Below the pieces are notes generated by a model. That model made no database searches and had not been told where the DNA came from. It was given only the letters and a program-made list of their open reading frames with translations. From Lithobates sylvaticus (lineage: Eukaryota > Chordata > Amphibia > Anura > Ranidae), in contig CM053026.1 in NCBI GenBank assembly GCA_028564925.1, positions 644,353,354 to 644,417,353 on the forward strand: a DNA stretch of 64,000 nucleotides. The letters are read 5' to 3'. Positions 22,675 to 34,117 of this stretch are shown here, piece by piece; position 1 is the stretch's first letter, and every line of letters begins with the position of its first letter. A program made the translations under genes and the position numbers.

Positions 22675-23222
22675 TGTGACGGACCTCGTACCCAAGATGT
22701 CCGCCGTAACTGCTTCCTCCGTCCGGTACCACACAATCCAAGACCCATTAGCTCAGCCAGTCACCAGACAACACCAGTGTAGGCTACATCAGGAATCAAT
22801 CTTTATTTGACATGTCACACTTATATACAGTTGACAGATGACTCAAGCCTAACCTAATTAGCATGAGCTAATTATCTTAATCAACACTGGCTCCATCATT
22901 CAATTGCAGGGTTAATTAGCACATACAACAATAGGTGAAATACTCTTACAAGCCAGACTATATTCATTAACACAACAGACAGGTGGCTGGAGTTCATGAG
23001 TCATGTCATTAGCGTCTCTTGCTAATATGCCAAATACACATACAGATTCTATGTGTATTGGGGGGCCAGCATGGACCTGAATCCAAGTATCACCAGCTCA
23101 GGGGTCCCAGGCTTGCAGCTCAAAGAGCACTGTTCCCCCAAATGCCAGGGCCCATAGTCGTAAGGCAGCAGGCTCGCACTCAGTCCCCTCCAACAGCCCG
23201 TGTCCCGGCTAGGTCCGTCACA
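22675..23222 (-). repeat. 5' LTR of the LTR retrotransposon
   Basis: This 548-bp copy of the repeat at 20363-20897 lies next to the tRNA-Leu primer-binding site, which fixes it as the 5' LTR on the minus strand. Confidence 0.9.
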
Positions 23223-23292
23223 TACACGCATTAATTGTGATTTAAAAAGCCACAAATGTGGGAAATTAACCTTTTAATTGCCATTGTAACCT

Positions 23293-25405
23293 GTGTTACA
23301 ATTGTTCTTCTTTGCAAATCCTCTCAAGCCCACTCAGGTTGGATGGGGACCGTCAGACAGCCATTTTCAGGTCTCTTCAGAGATGTTCTATAGGGTTCAA
23401 GTCAGGGGTCTGGCTGGGCCACTCTAGGATATTTGCAGCATTGTCCCTATACCACACCTTTGTTGTCTTGGCTGTGTACCTAGGCTCCTTGTCACATTGG
23501 AATGTTGGACCTTTGTCCCAGTCTGTGGTCCTGAACGCTGTGGAACACAATTTAATTGAGAATCTGTGCTTTTCTTCATTCAGTTTTCTCTCAACCCTGA
23601 CCAGTCTCCTAGTCCCTGCTGCTAAAAAAAAAAAAAATTAAGAAAAAACACCCCCGCAGCATGATGCTTCCACCACCATCCTTCAGTGTTGGGATGGCAA
23701 GTGTTGAGTGGTCCCTGGTTTCCACTAGACATAACAGAATTGAGTCCTAACAGTTCAAACTTGGTTTATTATACAGGATTTTTCTAGCACAGTTTGCTCA
23801 GCACTTAACAAAACGAAGGCAGACATTAGTTACATTACAATTTGGTACAAGAGGAATCGGAGGGCCCTGCTCACTAGAGCTTGAAATCTAGGAGGGAGGG
23901 TCAACTGATACAAAAGGTAATAGCTGTGGGGGATGAGCTGATGGTGAAAGTAAAACGGTGTATTAGGAGGATAAGCTTCTTTAAAGAGAAGGGTTTTCAG
24001 GGATTGTCTAAAGATGGATAGATTAGGGGACAGTCAGACAGATTGGGGTAGTGAGTTTCAAAGGATGGGAGAAGCTTGGAGAAATCATGTAGGCGAGCAT
24101 GGGAGGAGGTGACAAGGGAACTAGAGAGCAGGAGGTCTTAGGAGGACTTAAGAGAGCGGCTTGGTTGGTATTTTGAGACTAGGTTAGTGATGTAGCTGGG
24201 GGTAGAGTTGTGGACGGCTTTGTAAATTATTGTTAGTACTTTGAATTTTATTGGTTGGGTGAGTGGAAGCCAGTGCAGGGATTGGCAGAGAGGGGTGGAG
24301 GACACTGAATGATTGGTAAGGTGGATGAGTCTTGCAGCAGCATTCATTATGGACTAAAGGGGGGATAGTGAATGTAAAGGTAGTCCAATGAGGAGTAAGT
24401 TGCAGTAGTCGAGGCGAAAGATGACCAGGGAGTGAATTAAAAGCTTGATGGTGTCATTTGGTTAAAAAGCGTCGTATTCTAGAGATGTTGTGGAGGCTAA
24501 GGCGGCATGATTTGGACAGGGATTGGATGTGGGCCTGAAAGGACAGTTCAGAGTCTAGGGTTTACCCTTGGCATGTGGGGACGGACTGATAGTTGTGTCT
24601 CATCAGACCAGAGAATCTTGTTGCTCAGGGTCCTTCAGGTGCTTTTTTGCAAACTCCAAGCAGGCTTTCGTGTGTTCTGCATCGGTGGAGGACTGCATTG
24701 ATGGTTGGCTTTCTGGAACATTGACTGAGCTCCAAAGATCCTGTGTGGAGATGAGACAGAGTGACCATTGGGTTCTCGTTCACAGCTCTTACTAAGGCCC
24801 TTCTCCCCTGATTTCTCATTCTCAGTTCGGCTGGGTGACTAGCTCTTGGAAGAGTCCTGGTTGTGCCAAACTTCTTCGATTTGAGAATTATGAAGGCCAC
24901 TGTGCTCTTAAACTACAGTGCCGCATATTTTTTATTGTAGCCTTCCCCAGATCTGTGCCTTGCAATAATCCTGTCTTAGCTCTAGTTTTTTTTTTTTTTT
25001 ACCTCATGGCTTTTGGTCTGATGCAGTATGCATTGTCAGCTGCAAGGACTTGTATAGAGAGGTGTATGCCTTTCCAAATTATGTCCAATTCATTTAATTT
25101 ACCACAGATGGACTCCAATCAAGGTGTAGAAACATCTCGGCAATGTTCAAGAGAAATGGGAGGCAGCTAAACTAAGTTTGAAGTGTTGTTGCAAAGGGTC
25201 TGAATACTTAGGCTAATGTGATATTTCAGTTTTTTTTTTTTTTTAATACATTTGCAAACATTTCTAAAGTTCAGTTTTTGTTGTCATGGGTACCGAGTGT
25301 AGATTAATGAAAAAAATATGAATTTAAACAACTGTATTAGGCTGCAACATAAAATTGAAAACAAAAAGTGAAGCGGGTCTAAATACTTTTATGGATGCGC
25401 TTTAC
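23293..25405 (-). mobile_element. Tc1/mariner family B, minus strand, degenerate and interrupted
   Basis: The right end AAGTGAAGCGGGTCTAAATA with CTTTTATGGATGCGCTTTACA is the inverted terminal repeat of a Tc1-like family distinct from the one at 13751. On the minus strand, remnants of the transposase are seen: the SQ-PDLNPIE-type block near 23380-23430 and CTCTGGTCTGATGAGAC (Trp-Ser-Asp-Glu region) near 24600. An L2-like LINE is inserted at 23766-24560. The left terminal repeat was not found, so the element is truncated where it meets the fold-back Tc1. Confidence 0.8.
23766..24560 (-). mobile_element. L2/Rex1-like LINE, 3' part, nested in Tc1 family B
   Basis: The minus strand encodes NAAARLIHLTNHSV and LHWLPLTQPIKFKVLTIIYK, the conserved block near the C-terminus of L2/Rex1/CR1-type reverse transcriptase proteins, then the same 3' sequence as the copy at 4272-4682 (TACAATTTGGTACAAGAGG, AGATGGATAGATTAGGGGAC). 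The fragment is 5'-truncated, and its coding frame is interrupted by several stops. It splits a Tc1 element, so it is younger than that element. Confidence 0.82.
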
Positions 25406-26768
25406 AGTGTTAGGCTGTCCATAGATGGTTAGGTCTGTCTGTAAGAACAAAGGTTGAGTTGTTGATGCGCTATGTTTTTAGCTTTAAAGAATGTAGGATT
25501 TGGAGCACTTGCAGGAAGATTGTACCTCAAGTGGAAAAATATGGGCATTAAGAAGTTCCTCTTACTGACAGACAATTGTTACCCTCTTGCTTCAGAAACA
25601 GTCCAATAATGGCAACCAATGGTCCATCTGTCGTGGTGGTCAAAGTTTATATCAAGCCTTAGCTTGGCCTTAAACAACCCAAACCTGACAGTGTGATGGT
25701 CTAGATGGCCTATGATTTCAAGCATCCAGTCTTGGTTGGAGAGTGATGCAGAGAAACATTTGCTGTCAACCTGATTGAGTGCTTAGTAGCCAATAACAGT
25801 TTGCTGGTCTTCATAAAACTGGCGCTTTTAGCAAAAAGTACGAATGTCACATTTGTATGAGGCAGTTCTCAGTTCTGCACATAAATGCACAGCAGTTATT
25901 GAAGTTAAACAGTAGCAATCTGATGTGAAATGTCTATTCACAACATTCAGATACCGTATGTATGGTATGTAGCGGTTTCAACATTGTGTGGAAACTGGTG
26001 TTATTTCAAGTATGCCATCTACAGTATGTCCTTGTTATGATTGTATGCATGCTTTGTGCTACTTTCAAGTTATTTTCATTTCCAAAACCAATTTGGTATT
26101 GCAGAACAGCAATTTTTAAGAAATGGGTCTCTTTTTATAAAGCATAGTTTATATCATGGTTTAATTATTCTACCCAAAAGTGATATCTTGCCTATGGGTA
26201 TAGTCTGAGCCATCTAACAGATTCTTGTATGTATTGATTCCAGCAGTGAGATCTTCAGCTCAGCGCTTCCAAATATTGCAGGGTTGGTGATCCTACTACT
26301 TTCATATTTAGAAAATGTAAATCCTTACCGAGAGAATAGCACCCCTTTAGCAACTGCCTTGTCAGTTGTGCAGACCTGTAACTGAGAATTCACTTTTTGG
26401 GGCCATGCTCACGGAGTATAAAAAAAATTAAGACATTTTTTTTCCTTCAGCCTATAGAAGCAGCTCTGTTAGTCTGTGTCCATGCCAATTAGGGAGTTTA
26501 CAGGCATATTTTCAGAGGGCATTAGAAAAAAACCTTCAGATTTGCATTTTTGAGAGGAGCTTTCGGGCAGAAAAAAAGGCGTTCGGGAGAAGTGCGTTTT
26601 TACTGTAACTGTACATTGAAAAATGAGCAAAGGGGAATGTTTTAGAAAAAAAACCTTGTAAAAGTAAATGCTCATAAACACTTGTGCAATATGAGCTACT
26701 ATGTATATGTTCATCAATTTTCTGCCCCAGGCTCTGGCATTTTTTCTGCCCCAGGTGTGCATGAACCC
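25406..26768. other. Intronic DNA without recognised genes
   Basis: The stretch starts with a short GGCTGTCCATAGATGG remnant of the GGCCATACATGG family and is otherwise unremarkable. No coding frame is supported. Confidence 0.45.
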
Positions 26769-26972
26769 TTAAAGCAGAACTAAACCCTTCTTTTCAGCCA
26801 AAGAAGCTGCCATCTTGGCCTCTGTTTGATCCTCAACTGCCATGATGCTACACGTGTGATTAGTCATTGGAGGGTTTTAGAGCTTTGGTTGAGAGCACAA
26901 CCAATGGGAAAGTTACATTCCCAGCATGTCCCGGGAATTTTTCAAAACTTGATGGGTATAGTTGCGCTTTAA
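26769..26972. mobile_element. TTAA-flanked MITE, short 204-bp family, copy 1
   Basis: TTAA at 26769-26772 and 26969-26972 enclose AGCAGAACTAAACCC and the inverted AGCGCAACTATACCC. Internal GAAGCTGCCATCTTGGCCTC and CATGATGCTACACGTGTGAT are shared, inverted, with 30384-30602. Confidence 0.8.
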
Positions 26973-27215
26973 GCCGGCCATAGACGGTTCAGCAGGAACC
27001 AGCAGAGATTCGAACCATGTATGGGCAGGTTGTACTGATCAGCTTAGGTACAGCCAGCCTGTCAAATTTTTCATGTGATTATTGCCAGGACCTATAGCCG
27101 CTAGCAATAATTACTCTGCTAATCTGGCTGGGATGAAAACATTTGCTCAACGGGAGGGATTCCCGTTGTTGCAGGAAAAAAAATCTCTCAGTTTGTGGCT
27201 GGTTTTAGACGAAAA
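26969..27215. mobile_element. MITE-like repeat, GGCCATACATGG family, copy 3
   Basis: TTAAGCCGGCCATAGACGG begins exactly on the right TTAA of the preceding MITE, so the two share the tetranucleotide. Internal GATTCGAACCATGTATGGGC links it to 7903 and 12628; the right end is near GTGGCTGGTTTTAG. Confidence 0.65.
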
Positions 27216-28541
27216 GAGATGACAAACCTCCTAGATAGCACAGCCAATAAAATTGGTAGTAAATGTGCTCAAACTTACTTTGGTAAGCAAAATAGTCCTG
27301 AAGGCTATGCAGTGAGATCTTTTCAGAATAATCAGGCCCTCGCAAAGTTCTGTTTTACATGAGGCGCACAGAATGTGGTTAAATCTGCTCCATCAGATTG
27401 CCTCTATAACTTTTAGGCCATCTGGGGACACGGGTTGATAACTGGAACTTTCTACATAATGACTGAATACACAAGGAAAAGGAGTCATTTGTACCTGGAG
27501 ATTCCATTCTCTTAATTAGGTGGGACAGTCATTGGTTGGTATGCATTTTGTCTATGCATCTTATCCACAATATGTTTGGTTATATAGGTGTTGCCTATCT
27601 TCAGTTTGAAATCTTTGTTTGGACTTTGTGTACTGCATGGTGATGAGCAGAGTACCAGTTTCACATTAATTCTGCCTAATGGATAAATCCCTAATGTAGG
27701 CTAATGTGAGTGTAGTTTAACAAGATAATTAGGAAGACTTCTCCATAAAAAAATGCAGGCAGCAGAGTTTAGTGAGATCAGCTCTTGCTAATGTACTTAC
27801 ATTGTAACGTTGTCCAAGGATGACGGGCAGATAGTGCAACCTGCAGCCTGTTCTTAGCTGTGCGAATGAACCAGATGGCAGCTTTGTATTACTGCAAGTT
27901 GCTCCAAGGGGCTGCCATGCATTTTAACATTTGCCTTCATTGATTAGGCATGTTTTTAGCATGTATAAAATGGTAATGTTTGCTATAACTCTAATTTACA
28001 GAATTGGCTTTGCATAGAAACAAGGGCCAGTGGGAATCAAATTCCAGCTTTAGTCGGCCGCCTAGCATTTAGAAAATGAACGCATGTGCTTGCTTGGGCA
28101 ACTCCACTGCTGTTCAATTACTTTACTTTTTATAGTTAAGTTCTTATCTGGATTATTAGTGATGCTCATGACTGGAAGAGTACAATAATGTGCTATTTCT
28201 CATTTATAAAATGAAATGGTATTTCCTATTGTGCTACATTGATAATGCATAGTTAAATGTCTTCATGGTATATGACCGAACAGCTCGTAAAACCTTTACT
28301 TATGTTGTATGCGTTGCACACCTGTTTTAATATGTTGAGTACAACTACAATTGTTCTAAGAAATCCAAAATTGGCATATTAAGATTTTTATAGCTAGTAG
28401 TTAATATCCTTTTACAATACATGTCACCAACACATTAAGTAGCACAGTCCAAAGTGCATGGAAGGCATTCCCTGTTCTGTGAAGAAGCCCACAATCTGAG
28501 TTCCACATTAATGCACGCTAGAGCAAATTTCGGAGGAATCC
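27216..28541. other. Intronic DNA without recognised genes
   Basis: No repeat family or conserved frame was recognised in this stretch. Confidence 0.45.
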
Positions 28542-28549
28542 ACTCTACC

Positions 28550-29372
28550 CATGGGCGTCCGCAGGTAGAGGCAAGGGGGGGCAAGTGCCCCCCCCCCCTG
28601 GAATCAGGGATCGGATCAGGAGTTTGTTCCCCACTCGGTCTCTATCCTAGCGCCTGCGGCCGGCCCTGTCCTCACTCAGAATGAAAACGGGTCTTGCCAG
28701 CTGCTGGCCATCATGGACATCCTACTGGCATGCAAGGTACCGTATTGAGCATTACCTACTCCACTGGGACATAGGGGAACTTGAGGGACTGCAGACAGGG
28801 CTAAGGGGTCCCTCTCTCTGACCCCCCCGTCACCCCTCTGTTTTTTTCACCCCCTCTCTCTGCCACCCCACCCCTCTGTCTGTCACACTCCTCTCTCTCT
28901 GTCACCCCCTATGTCTCTTTCTGTCACCCCCTCTCTCTGTCACCCCCTTTCTCTCTGACACCCCCTCTGTCTCTCTCTGTCATCCCCCCTGTCTTTCTTT
29001 CACCCCTCTCTCTGTCGCCCCCCTCTCTCTGTCACCCCCACATGTATGCAGTCTCTTAGAGTCTCTTGTGCCATGTCCCCAGTCTCTTATAGTCTCTTGA
29101 GCTATGTATGCAGTTTCTGACAGTCTCTTGGGCCATGTATACAGTCTCTGGTCATCTCTTGTGCCATGTATACAGTCTCTGGTCATCTCTTGTGCCATGT
29201 CTGCAGTCACTGGCAGTCTCTTGGGCCATGTCTGCAGTCTCTGACCATCTCCTGTACTACGTCTGCAGTCTCTGACCGTGATAATGACATTGTCGAAAAG
29301 GGTCAGAGCATTGGTTACCTTAAAATGATGCCCCCCCCCCCCCCCCCGAAAAAAGTTCTGCGGATGCCCATG
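28550..29372. mobile_element. hAT-type non-autonomous element with internal minisatellite
   Basis: CATGGGCGTCCGCAG at the left is mirrored by CTGCGGATGCCCATG at the right, flanked by perfect 8-bp duplications ACTCTACC (28542-28549 and 29373-29380). Eight-base duplications with CA-starting inverted ends are characteristic of hAT transposons. The interior is a CT/CCCC-rich tract (28800-29040), a 31-bp minisatellite and a 19-nt C run at 29329-29347. No transposase is present. Confidence 0.85.
29043..29278. repeat. 31-bp minisatellite, about 7.5 units
   Basis: The unit begins TGTATGCAGTCTCT and ends CTCTTGTGCCA, repeated head to tail with 10-25% divergence between units. Two adjacent units (29167-29228 region) are almost identical, which shows recent unit duplication. 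A minus-strand open frame here is an artefact of the repeat. Confidence 0.85.
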
Positions 29373-29380
29373 ACTCTACC

Positions 29381-30383
29381 CACTTATATTTTTTGGGAAG
29401 TGTAATGAAACCAGAGGACATAGTGAAATCTAACTCTGGCATGGAAATGGCACAAGTAATGTCTGGCCATGATCACTAGTCTCCTGCTCCATTAACAAAA
29501 AAAAAAAAACCTATATAATGGCATCGGAGAACATTCACCAAATCGGTTTATGGTCTGATAGGGGAGCGTTCAGATTGGATTTTCTTGGGGCTCAAAGTGC
29601 TCACATTTGTAGGTAGAAACGTTCATTTCAACTGCCACTGTCCAATGTTTTTAGGTAGGTTTAGGCGAGTCAGTTTATGCTTACTTGGTCCCTTTGCGAC
29701 ATGCTTTTGGTTCTCCAGCCAGCTTTAAGTGCTTGAGTACATGTGCTTTTGTTTTAAACAGAACTGCATTTTTCTCTTTACCACCCAATATATAGTCTGA
29801 GGCATCTCAAATGCATTCGGAATACAACAGAACAGTGAATTTGCCCATCTACACAAGCCCTTTACAGCCAGAGGGACCTGCAAATCTAGGAATCTAGGAC
29901 AAGAGACTTTGGAATAGGGGCACGTATTTACCGTTTTTAATAGTGTTGCCCTCTGGCCTTGTATGGAATGAAGTAGATTTCAACTAATTTTATTTTGTAA
30001 AGCAACCCAATTTTAGGTTTTTGGTGTGTACATCAAGAAATCTACCTTTTTTTTTTTTTCCCTCCTATACTAATTCTTTATATATTCAAGTCTGTACAGG
30101 CTTTCAGGTGGCAGAAATATAGTCAGTATTTATGTTCCTAAAGGTCAATGTTGAGTTTTCTAAAAAACAAATTTTGTGCTGTATGAGCAGAATTCCACAA
30201 GAATGTGTTCATCGTCTTCATGTCTTGGGTCTGCCTTGATTGCCCTAGTAAGAGGTTTATACTTCTCTGCGTAGAATATAAACTTCAGCAGAATGAGCCT
30301 TTTAACTTTATGTATTTCAGATTATGGAAGTGTGTACCATTCTTGCAGAGCAAAAGCAGTAGTTAACAAGAAAGGAAACTGCT
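29381..30383. other. Intronic DNA without recognised genes
   Basis: Poly-A (29497-29508) and poly-T (30047-30059) runs only. Confidence 0.4.
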
Positions 30384-30602
30384 TTAAAGTGGAAGTTAAC
30401 CCTTTGATTTAATAGTTTTAAAAAAAATTGCATGCCGGAAATGCTACCTATCACATTGACTATGCTTTCAACCAAACTGTCAAACCATCCAATGGCTGGT
30501 GTCATAACTGATCACATGTGCAGCATCATGGCAGTTGAATATTGAACAGAGGCCAAGATGGCAGCTTCCTTGGCTGAAAACGATAGTTTACTTCCACTTT
30601 AA
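30384..30602. mobile_element. TTAA-flanked MITE, short 204-bp family, copy 2
   Basis: TTAA at 30384-30387 and 30599-30602 enclose AGTGGAAGTTAACCC and the inverted AGTGGAAGTAAACT. The interior (GTGCAGCATCATGGCAGTTG, GAGGCCAAGATGGCAGCTTC) is the inverted counterpart of the copy at 26769-26972. Confidence 0.82.
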
Positions 30603-31771
30603 ATAGAAGTTGACTATGCTGCCTGTAATAGGGTTGAAGGGCAACTAATGTGGCATAGAATAATCCTTTGCAGTACATAGGACACATTTGAAAACTTGGT
30701 TGATTTTGTTAATTGGGTCTGTAAAATGGAGCAAACTGTTCTATAGATAATCTTTGATCTTTCAGCTAAGCCAACTGTTTGACATCTACATCTGTAAGAA
30801 TCAATAATGCAAAGTCAAAAAAACGGGTAAACTACCTTACACTTTATCTGAAATGGAAGTGAATAGGAACAATCCAGCCCGTGCATAATTCAAAATCAAT
30901 ATTCTATTTATGGCCCTAATGAAATATGATCCAGTGGTATTGGCTGGCAGCAAAATACCACAAATTGTGTCCATGTAGATATGATGTTAAACACTGTATT
31001 TACATTTTGTGGTGTGCCCACAAAAATGGTTCTTGTACCTCTAGAGCCAACACCCAGGGACCATGGGTTTTGCCACAGATTGTTTTGTAGTTTTCATGGC
31101 ACGTGTCGGCTCCAGCATTTCCTTCTGTATCTAGTACTGTGGAATAAGCTGTAGGAGCTCTATTCACAGGCAGATCTGATGTTCAAGCTGCAGTGTCATG
31201 ATGACTTGCTATTGTTAGGGGACAGTGGCACTGACTCTAATCTGCTTTACTACACATGATATGCCTGCCCCTATCTAGTATGCATCCCACAAGTCGGAAC
31301 AGCAACTTAAGCTGACACTTTTTTCATGTAGGTATTTTGCTTTGACAGGTTCCCTTTAAACCGATAAAGAGTAATCTTTCTTCAGGGGTTTTTCTTCAAA
31401 TGCTTCCATTTTAATGGGAAATGAAAAATTGGATATGGCATTTCAAATTATTTGTGCTTGCCAATATTTTGATTGGTGTTTTAATATCGTCACTATCCTT
31501 TATCCACTTAAATAAATGGATATGCTTTTAGGTAGGTAATTGCTACATTTCTGCTGAAGGTTTTGTTAAGTGCTGAGGATTTTAATGTGAGTGCATTTGG
31601 ATGGCAATTCATTTAGTAATCTATTTTATTTTGGGTGTTTTTTTTTCATTCTAAAAAAGTGCATTTAAGCCTAAGGCCTGACTAGCTGATTGCACAGTTG
31701 CCGCAGTACAGCCAGGGCTTCTTATTCTGGTTTTAGCTAAGAGGGAACCACAAATCTTGCTTGTAGATCTT
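30603..31771. other. Intronic DNA without recognised genes
   Basis: Nothing beyond ordinary non-coding sequence could be supported. Confidence 0.4.
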
Positions 31772-32033
31772 TAAGGCTGGGTTCACATTCGTGCGAATTG
31801 GGTGTGGGTTTCCCCGCATTCTAATTCGCACAGAAGGAGATTGTGACCGGCTCTCTATGGAGCCAGTTCACACATCTCCACAGCGGCTTCGGTGTGATTC
31901 GCACAGGAGCCCTGTGCGTCTTTTGGTCTGTTTTGGGTCCGAATTCAGCCAAAAATTCAGGCTGAAATCGGACCTGAAACGTTGACCAAGGACGCACAGG
32001 ACTCCTGCGTGCTCATATGTGAACCCAGCCTTA
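31772..32033. mobile_element. MITE with TAAGGCTGGGTTCACAT ends
   Basis: TAAGGCTGGGTTCACAT at the left is mirrored by ATATGTGAACCCAGCCTTA at the right, a near-perfect 17-bp inverted end. Internal CAGGAGCCCTGTGCGTC and GACGCACAGGACTCCTG are also inverted, so most of the element can fold on itself. Confidence 0.8.
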
Positions 32034-33149
32034 GTGATATTGTTGGTGCAAGATCTGTGCTTGAATTCCTGCACAACTGCTCTGACTGTTTTGAGGCTAT
32101 CCCACTCTATTGGATAATTTCATTTCAAATTATGGAGAATGCAGCAAACCGGTCCTGAGACTTGCACAAAAATCTCCAAAGTAGATGGGGACAGAATCTA
32201 GAATTACAATATGGCAGGCACATTTTTTCCCTAAATGACAGATCTAGCTTGCTCCACCTATAACTAAAAATCACTTTTGGGTGGACTGACCCATTAAAGA
32301 GGATCTGTCATTTGGAAGTTGTGCTAAAACATGGAAAGAAGGCCCGTGGGCTCCAGCGGTCAATCTTTTTCCTATCACTGAATTGCCATGGCTTGTCCTA
32401 AATTATCTCTGTATGGAGGTGGTAAGCTTGATCGAGGGGGGGCTTTGCATCTTTGTCAGAGCTCCCCCCCCCCCCGATGACTGGTGGGGTACAGAAATTA
32501 GAGATTCACAGAATAAAACAATTGAACTTCTGGAGGAGGTGACATCACCAAATCTCACTCCAAATGTCATGAGATTAGCAGTCAGACTGCAGTGTCTTTT
32601 TGATGAGCGATCTTACCCAGCACATACAGTATATAACTATGCGGATGTGTGCAATGCACACTTGTCAGGTGATGCCCTTTTTATGGTAGACTAAAAGCAA
32701 TGGTGGATTTTTCAGGGTCCTGCTTAAACACAATTGACCAATTCTAGATATTCCCTAAAAGGTAGCAAATCTTGACTCTGAGGTCAAGTCCACCTTAAGC
32801 TTCCTTAGGGGTCTTCTTAATGGCTCTGTTTCCTTTGTGAATTCATCCTGTACAGTTGGTATCTTCACATACCTACCTTTGATGTTTTCTAGGATCGATT
32901 TTCTAATTTATGTCAGAATTTTGAATCCTCTCAATATATAAGCCAAGTGGTTCCGCCGTCCAGCTTCAATGTTGATGCATTGAGGGATCTTTCGGTTTTT
33001 CTTTGCCTGAAAATCTCATTGGCAGTATACAGTTGTGGAATCCATTTTCTGGAAATAGTTTGAGATGGATATTTTCAAGTAGGTTTTGGTTCTTTGTTCC
33101 TGATTTTAAACATAAACGTGTCTATAGCGGGAAGACAGAAGTTTCTATT
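32034..33149. other. Intronic DNA without recognised genes
   Basis: A 12-nt C run lies at 32465-32476. A short frame at 32383-32694 has no conserved content and no acceptor/donor pair. Confidence 0.4.
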
Positions 33150-33560
33150 TTAAAAAGCCTTCTTTGTGTAGCTCCCCTAACACTTAGCTGAGGTCCCTCT
33201 CTGTCCAGCGATGTCCACGAGTCCCTCGGCCATTTGATTATTTTTCCTGATTGGCTGATGCACAACAGCGGCACCATTTTGCTCCCGCTGCTGTCAGTCA
33301 GCTAGCCAATCGGGAGAGGGGGTGGGGCCAGGTTGGGTCTCCATGTCTAAATGGACACGCGTAGCTGTGACTCCGCTTTGGTGCCCCCATAGCAAGCTGC
33401 TTGCTGTGGGGGTACTGAACAGGAGGGAGGTGTCATGAGCACCGAAGAGGGACCCAAGAATAGGAGGATCCAGGCTCCTCTGTGCAAATCCACTGCAGCT
33501 GAGCAGGTAAGTATAACACGTTTGTTATTTTTATAGAAAGCGACTTTACAATCGCTTTAA
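33150..33560. mobile_element. Probable MITE ending in TTAA
   Basis: The right end reads CGACTTTACAATCGCTTTAA, with GGCCAATCGGGAGAG-type and GCTGATGCACAACAGC blocks inside. The left edge is uncertain (TTAAAAAGCC near 33150). The right TTAA at 33557-33560 is shared with the next element. Confidence 0.45.
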
Positions 33561-33740
33561 GCTGGCTATACATTATACTATTTTTCTTGTACAACTTTCC
33601 TTTAGATTTAGCAAAACCATATGAGGTCAAACTTCAACACTTTCAAATTGTATGCAATCAAGCAGGCGAGTTGCACTACATTGTTGAAAGTAAATCTAAG
33701 GGGAAAAAAAAATTGTATAATGTGTAGCCAGCTTTTGTTC
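33557..33740. mobile_element. MITE-like repeat, related to 10610-10786
   Basis: TTAAGCTGGCTATACATTAT at the left is mirrored by ATAATGTGTAGCCAGCTTT at the right. The interior TTTCAAATTGTATGCAATCA and AAAGTAAATCTAAGG match the copy at 10610-10786. Confidence 0.7.
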
Positions 33741-34117
33741 GATTGTCTCATCCTATAGAGCCACGTGTTGTACAGAATGGGGATCAGGAGATGTGAAATA
33801 ATTTTGTGAAAACCTGAACAAACCCAGATTGGCAATGTAATAAAATATATTTTAGGTTCTCAAATGTCTCTTTTCAAACGAGGTTCTTATTGTTTCACAT
33901 GAAGAAGCTAATTCAATTAAATGTCTCACTATGTGCTGCCTCAGGAAGAGGATATTTTATTAATAGCTGGATTTTGTATTGCAGGATTTTTTTCTTCTGA
34001 CAAAAACAAACACATTAAAAGGGACAGACCAAGTCCTCTCCTGTGCACTTGTGTTTTCTATGTTAAATGTACTCTGTTCACATAGTAATGAAGGAATAGC
34101 TGTTTTGCTAGAAGAAC

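Larger units (their letters stand above)
20363..23222 (-). mobile_element. Non-autonomous LTR retrotransposon, young, looks structurally whole
   Basis: The element has TG...CA ends, a 5-bp target duplication TACAC (20358-20362 and 23223-23227) and two long terminal repeats, 20363-20897 and 22675-23222. Element orientation is minus: the primer-binding site lies inside the right repeat at 22654-22668 (TGGCAGCGGTGGGAT on the minus strand, complementary to the 3' end of a tRNA-Leu), and a purine tract (AAAGGGGAGAAA) precedes the left repeat. The repeats differ by about five substitutions and a few small gaps over 540 bp, so insertion was recent. The 1.78-kb interior holds no recognisable protease, reverse transcriptase, RNase H or integrase. 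It is presumably mobilised in trans by a related autonomous element. Confidence 0.88.
19214..23292. mobile_element. Fold-back Tc1: two N-terminal halves head to head
   Basis: From about 19214 (CGTGCTCAAAAGTTCACATA) the plus strand reads a Tc1 5' end and the N-terminal helix-turn-helix of a transposase: NKVMKLYKDGKGYKKISKAL, then GRPRKIAAITGGGIAQDPKK. From about 19950 to 20330 the minus strand reads the same region, including KLYKDGKGHIKISKALNMP and GRSRKISATTATGIVRDTKK. The arms mirror each other over some 360 bp around a centre near 19890, and the catalytic half is absent from both. The right arm is split at 20363 by an LTR retrotransposon and continues at 23223 until Tc1 family B begins near 23293. 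Confidence 0.82.

Noticed and set aside
29043-29278. CRISPR-like array
   Set aside because: The 31-bp units follow each other without unique spacers, and the genome is vertebrate, so it is a minisatellite.
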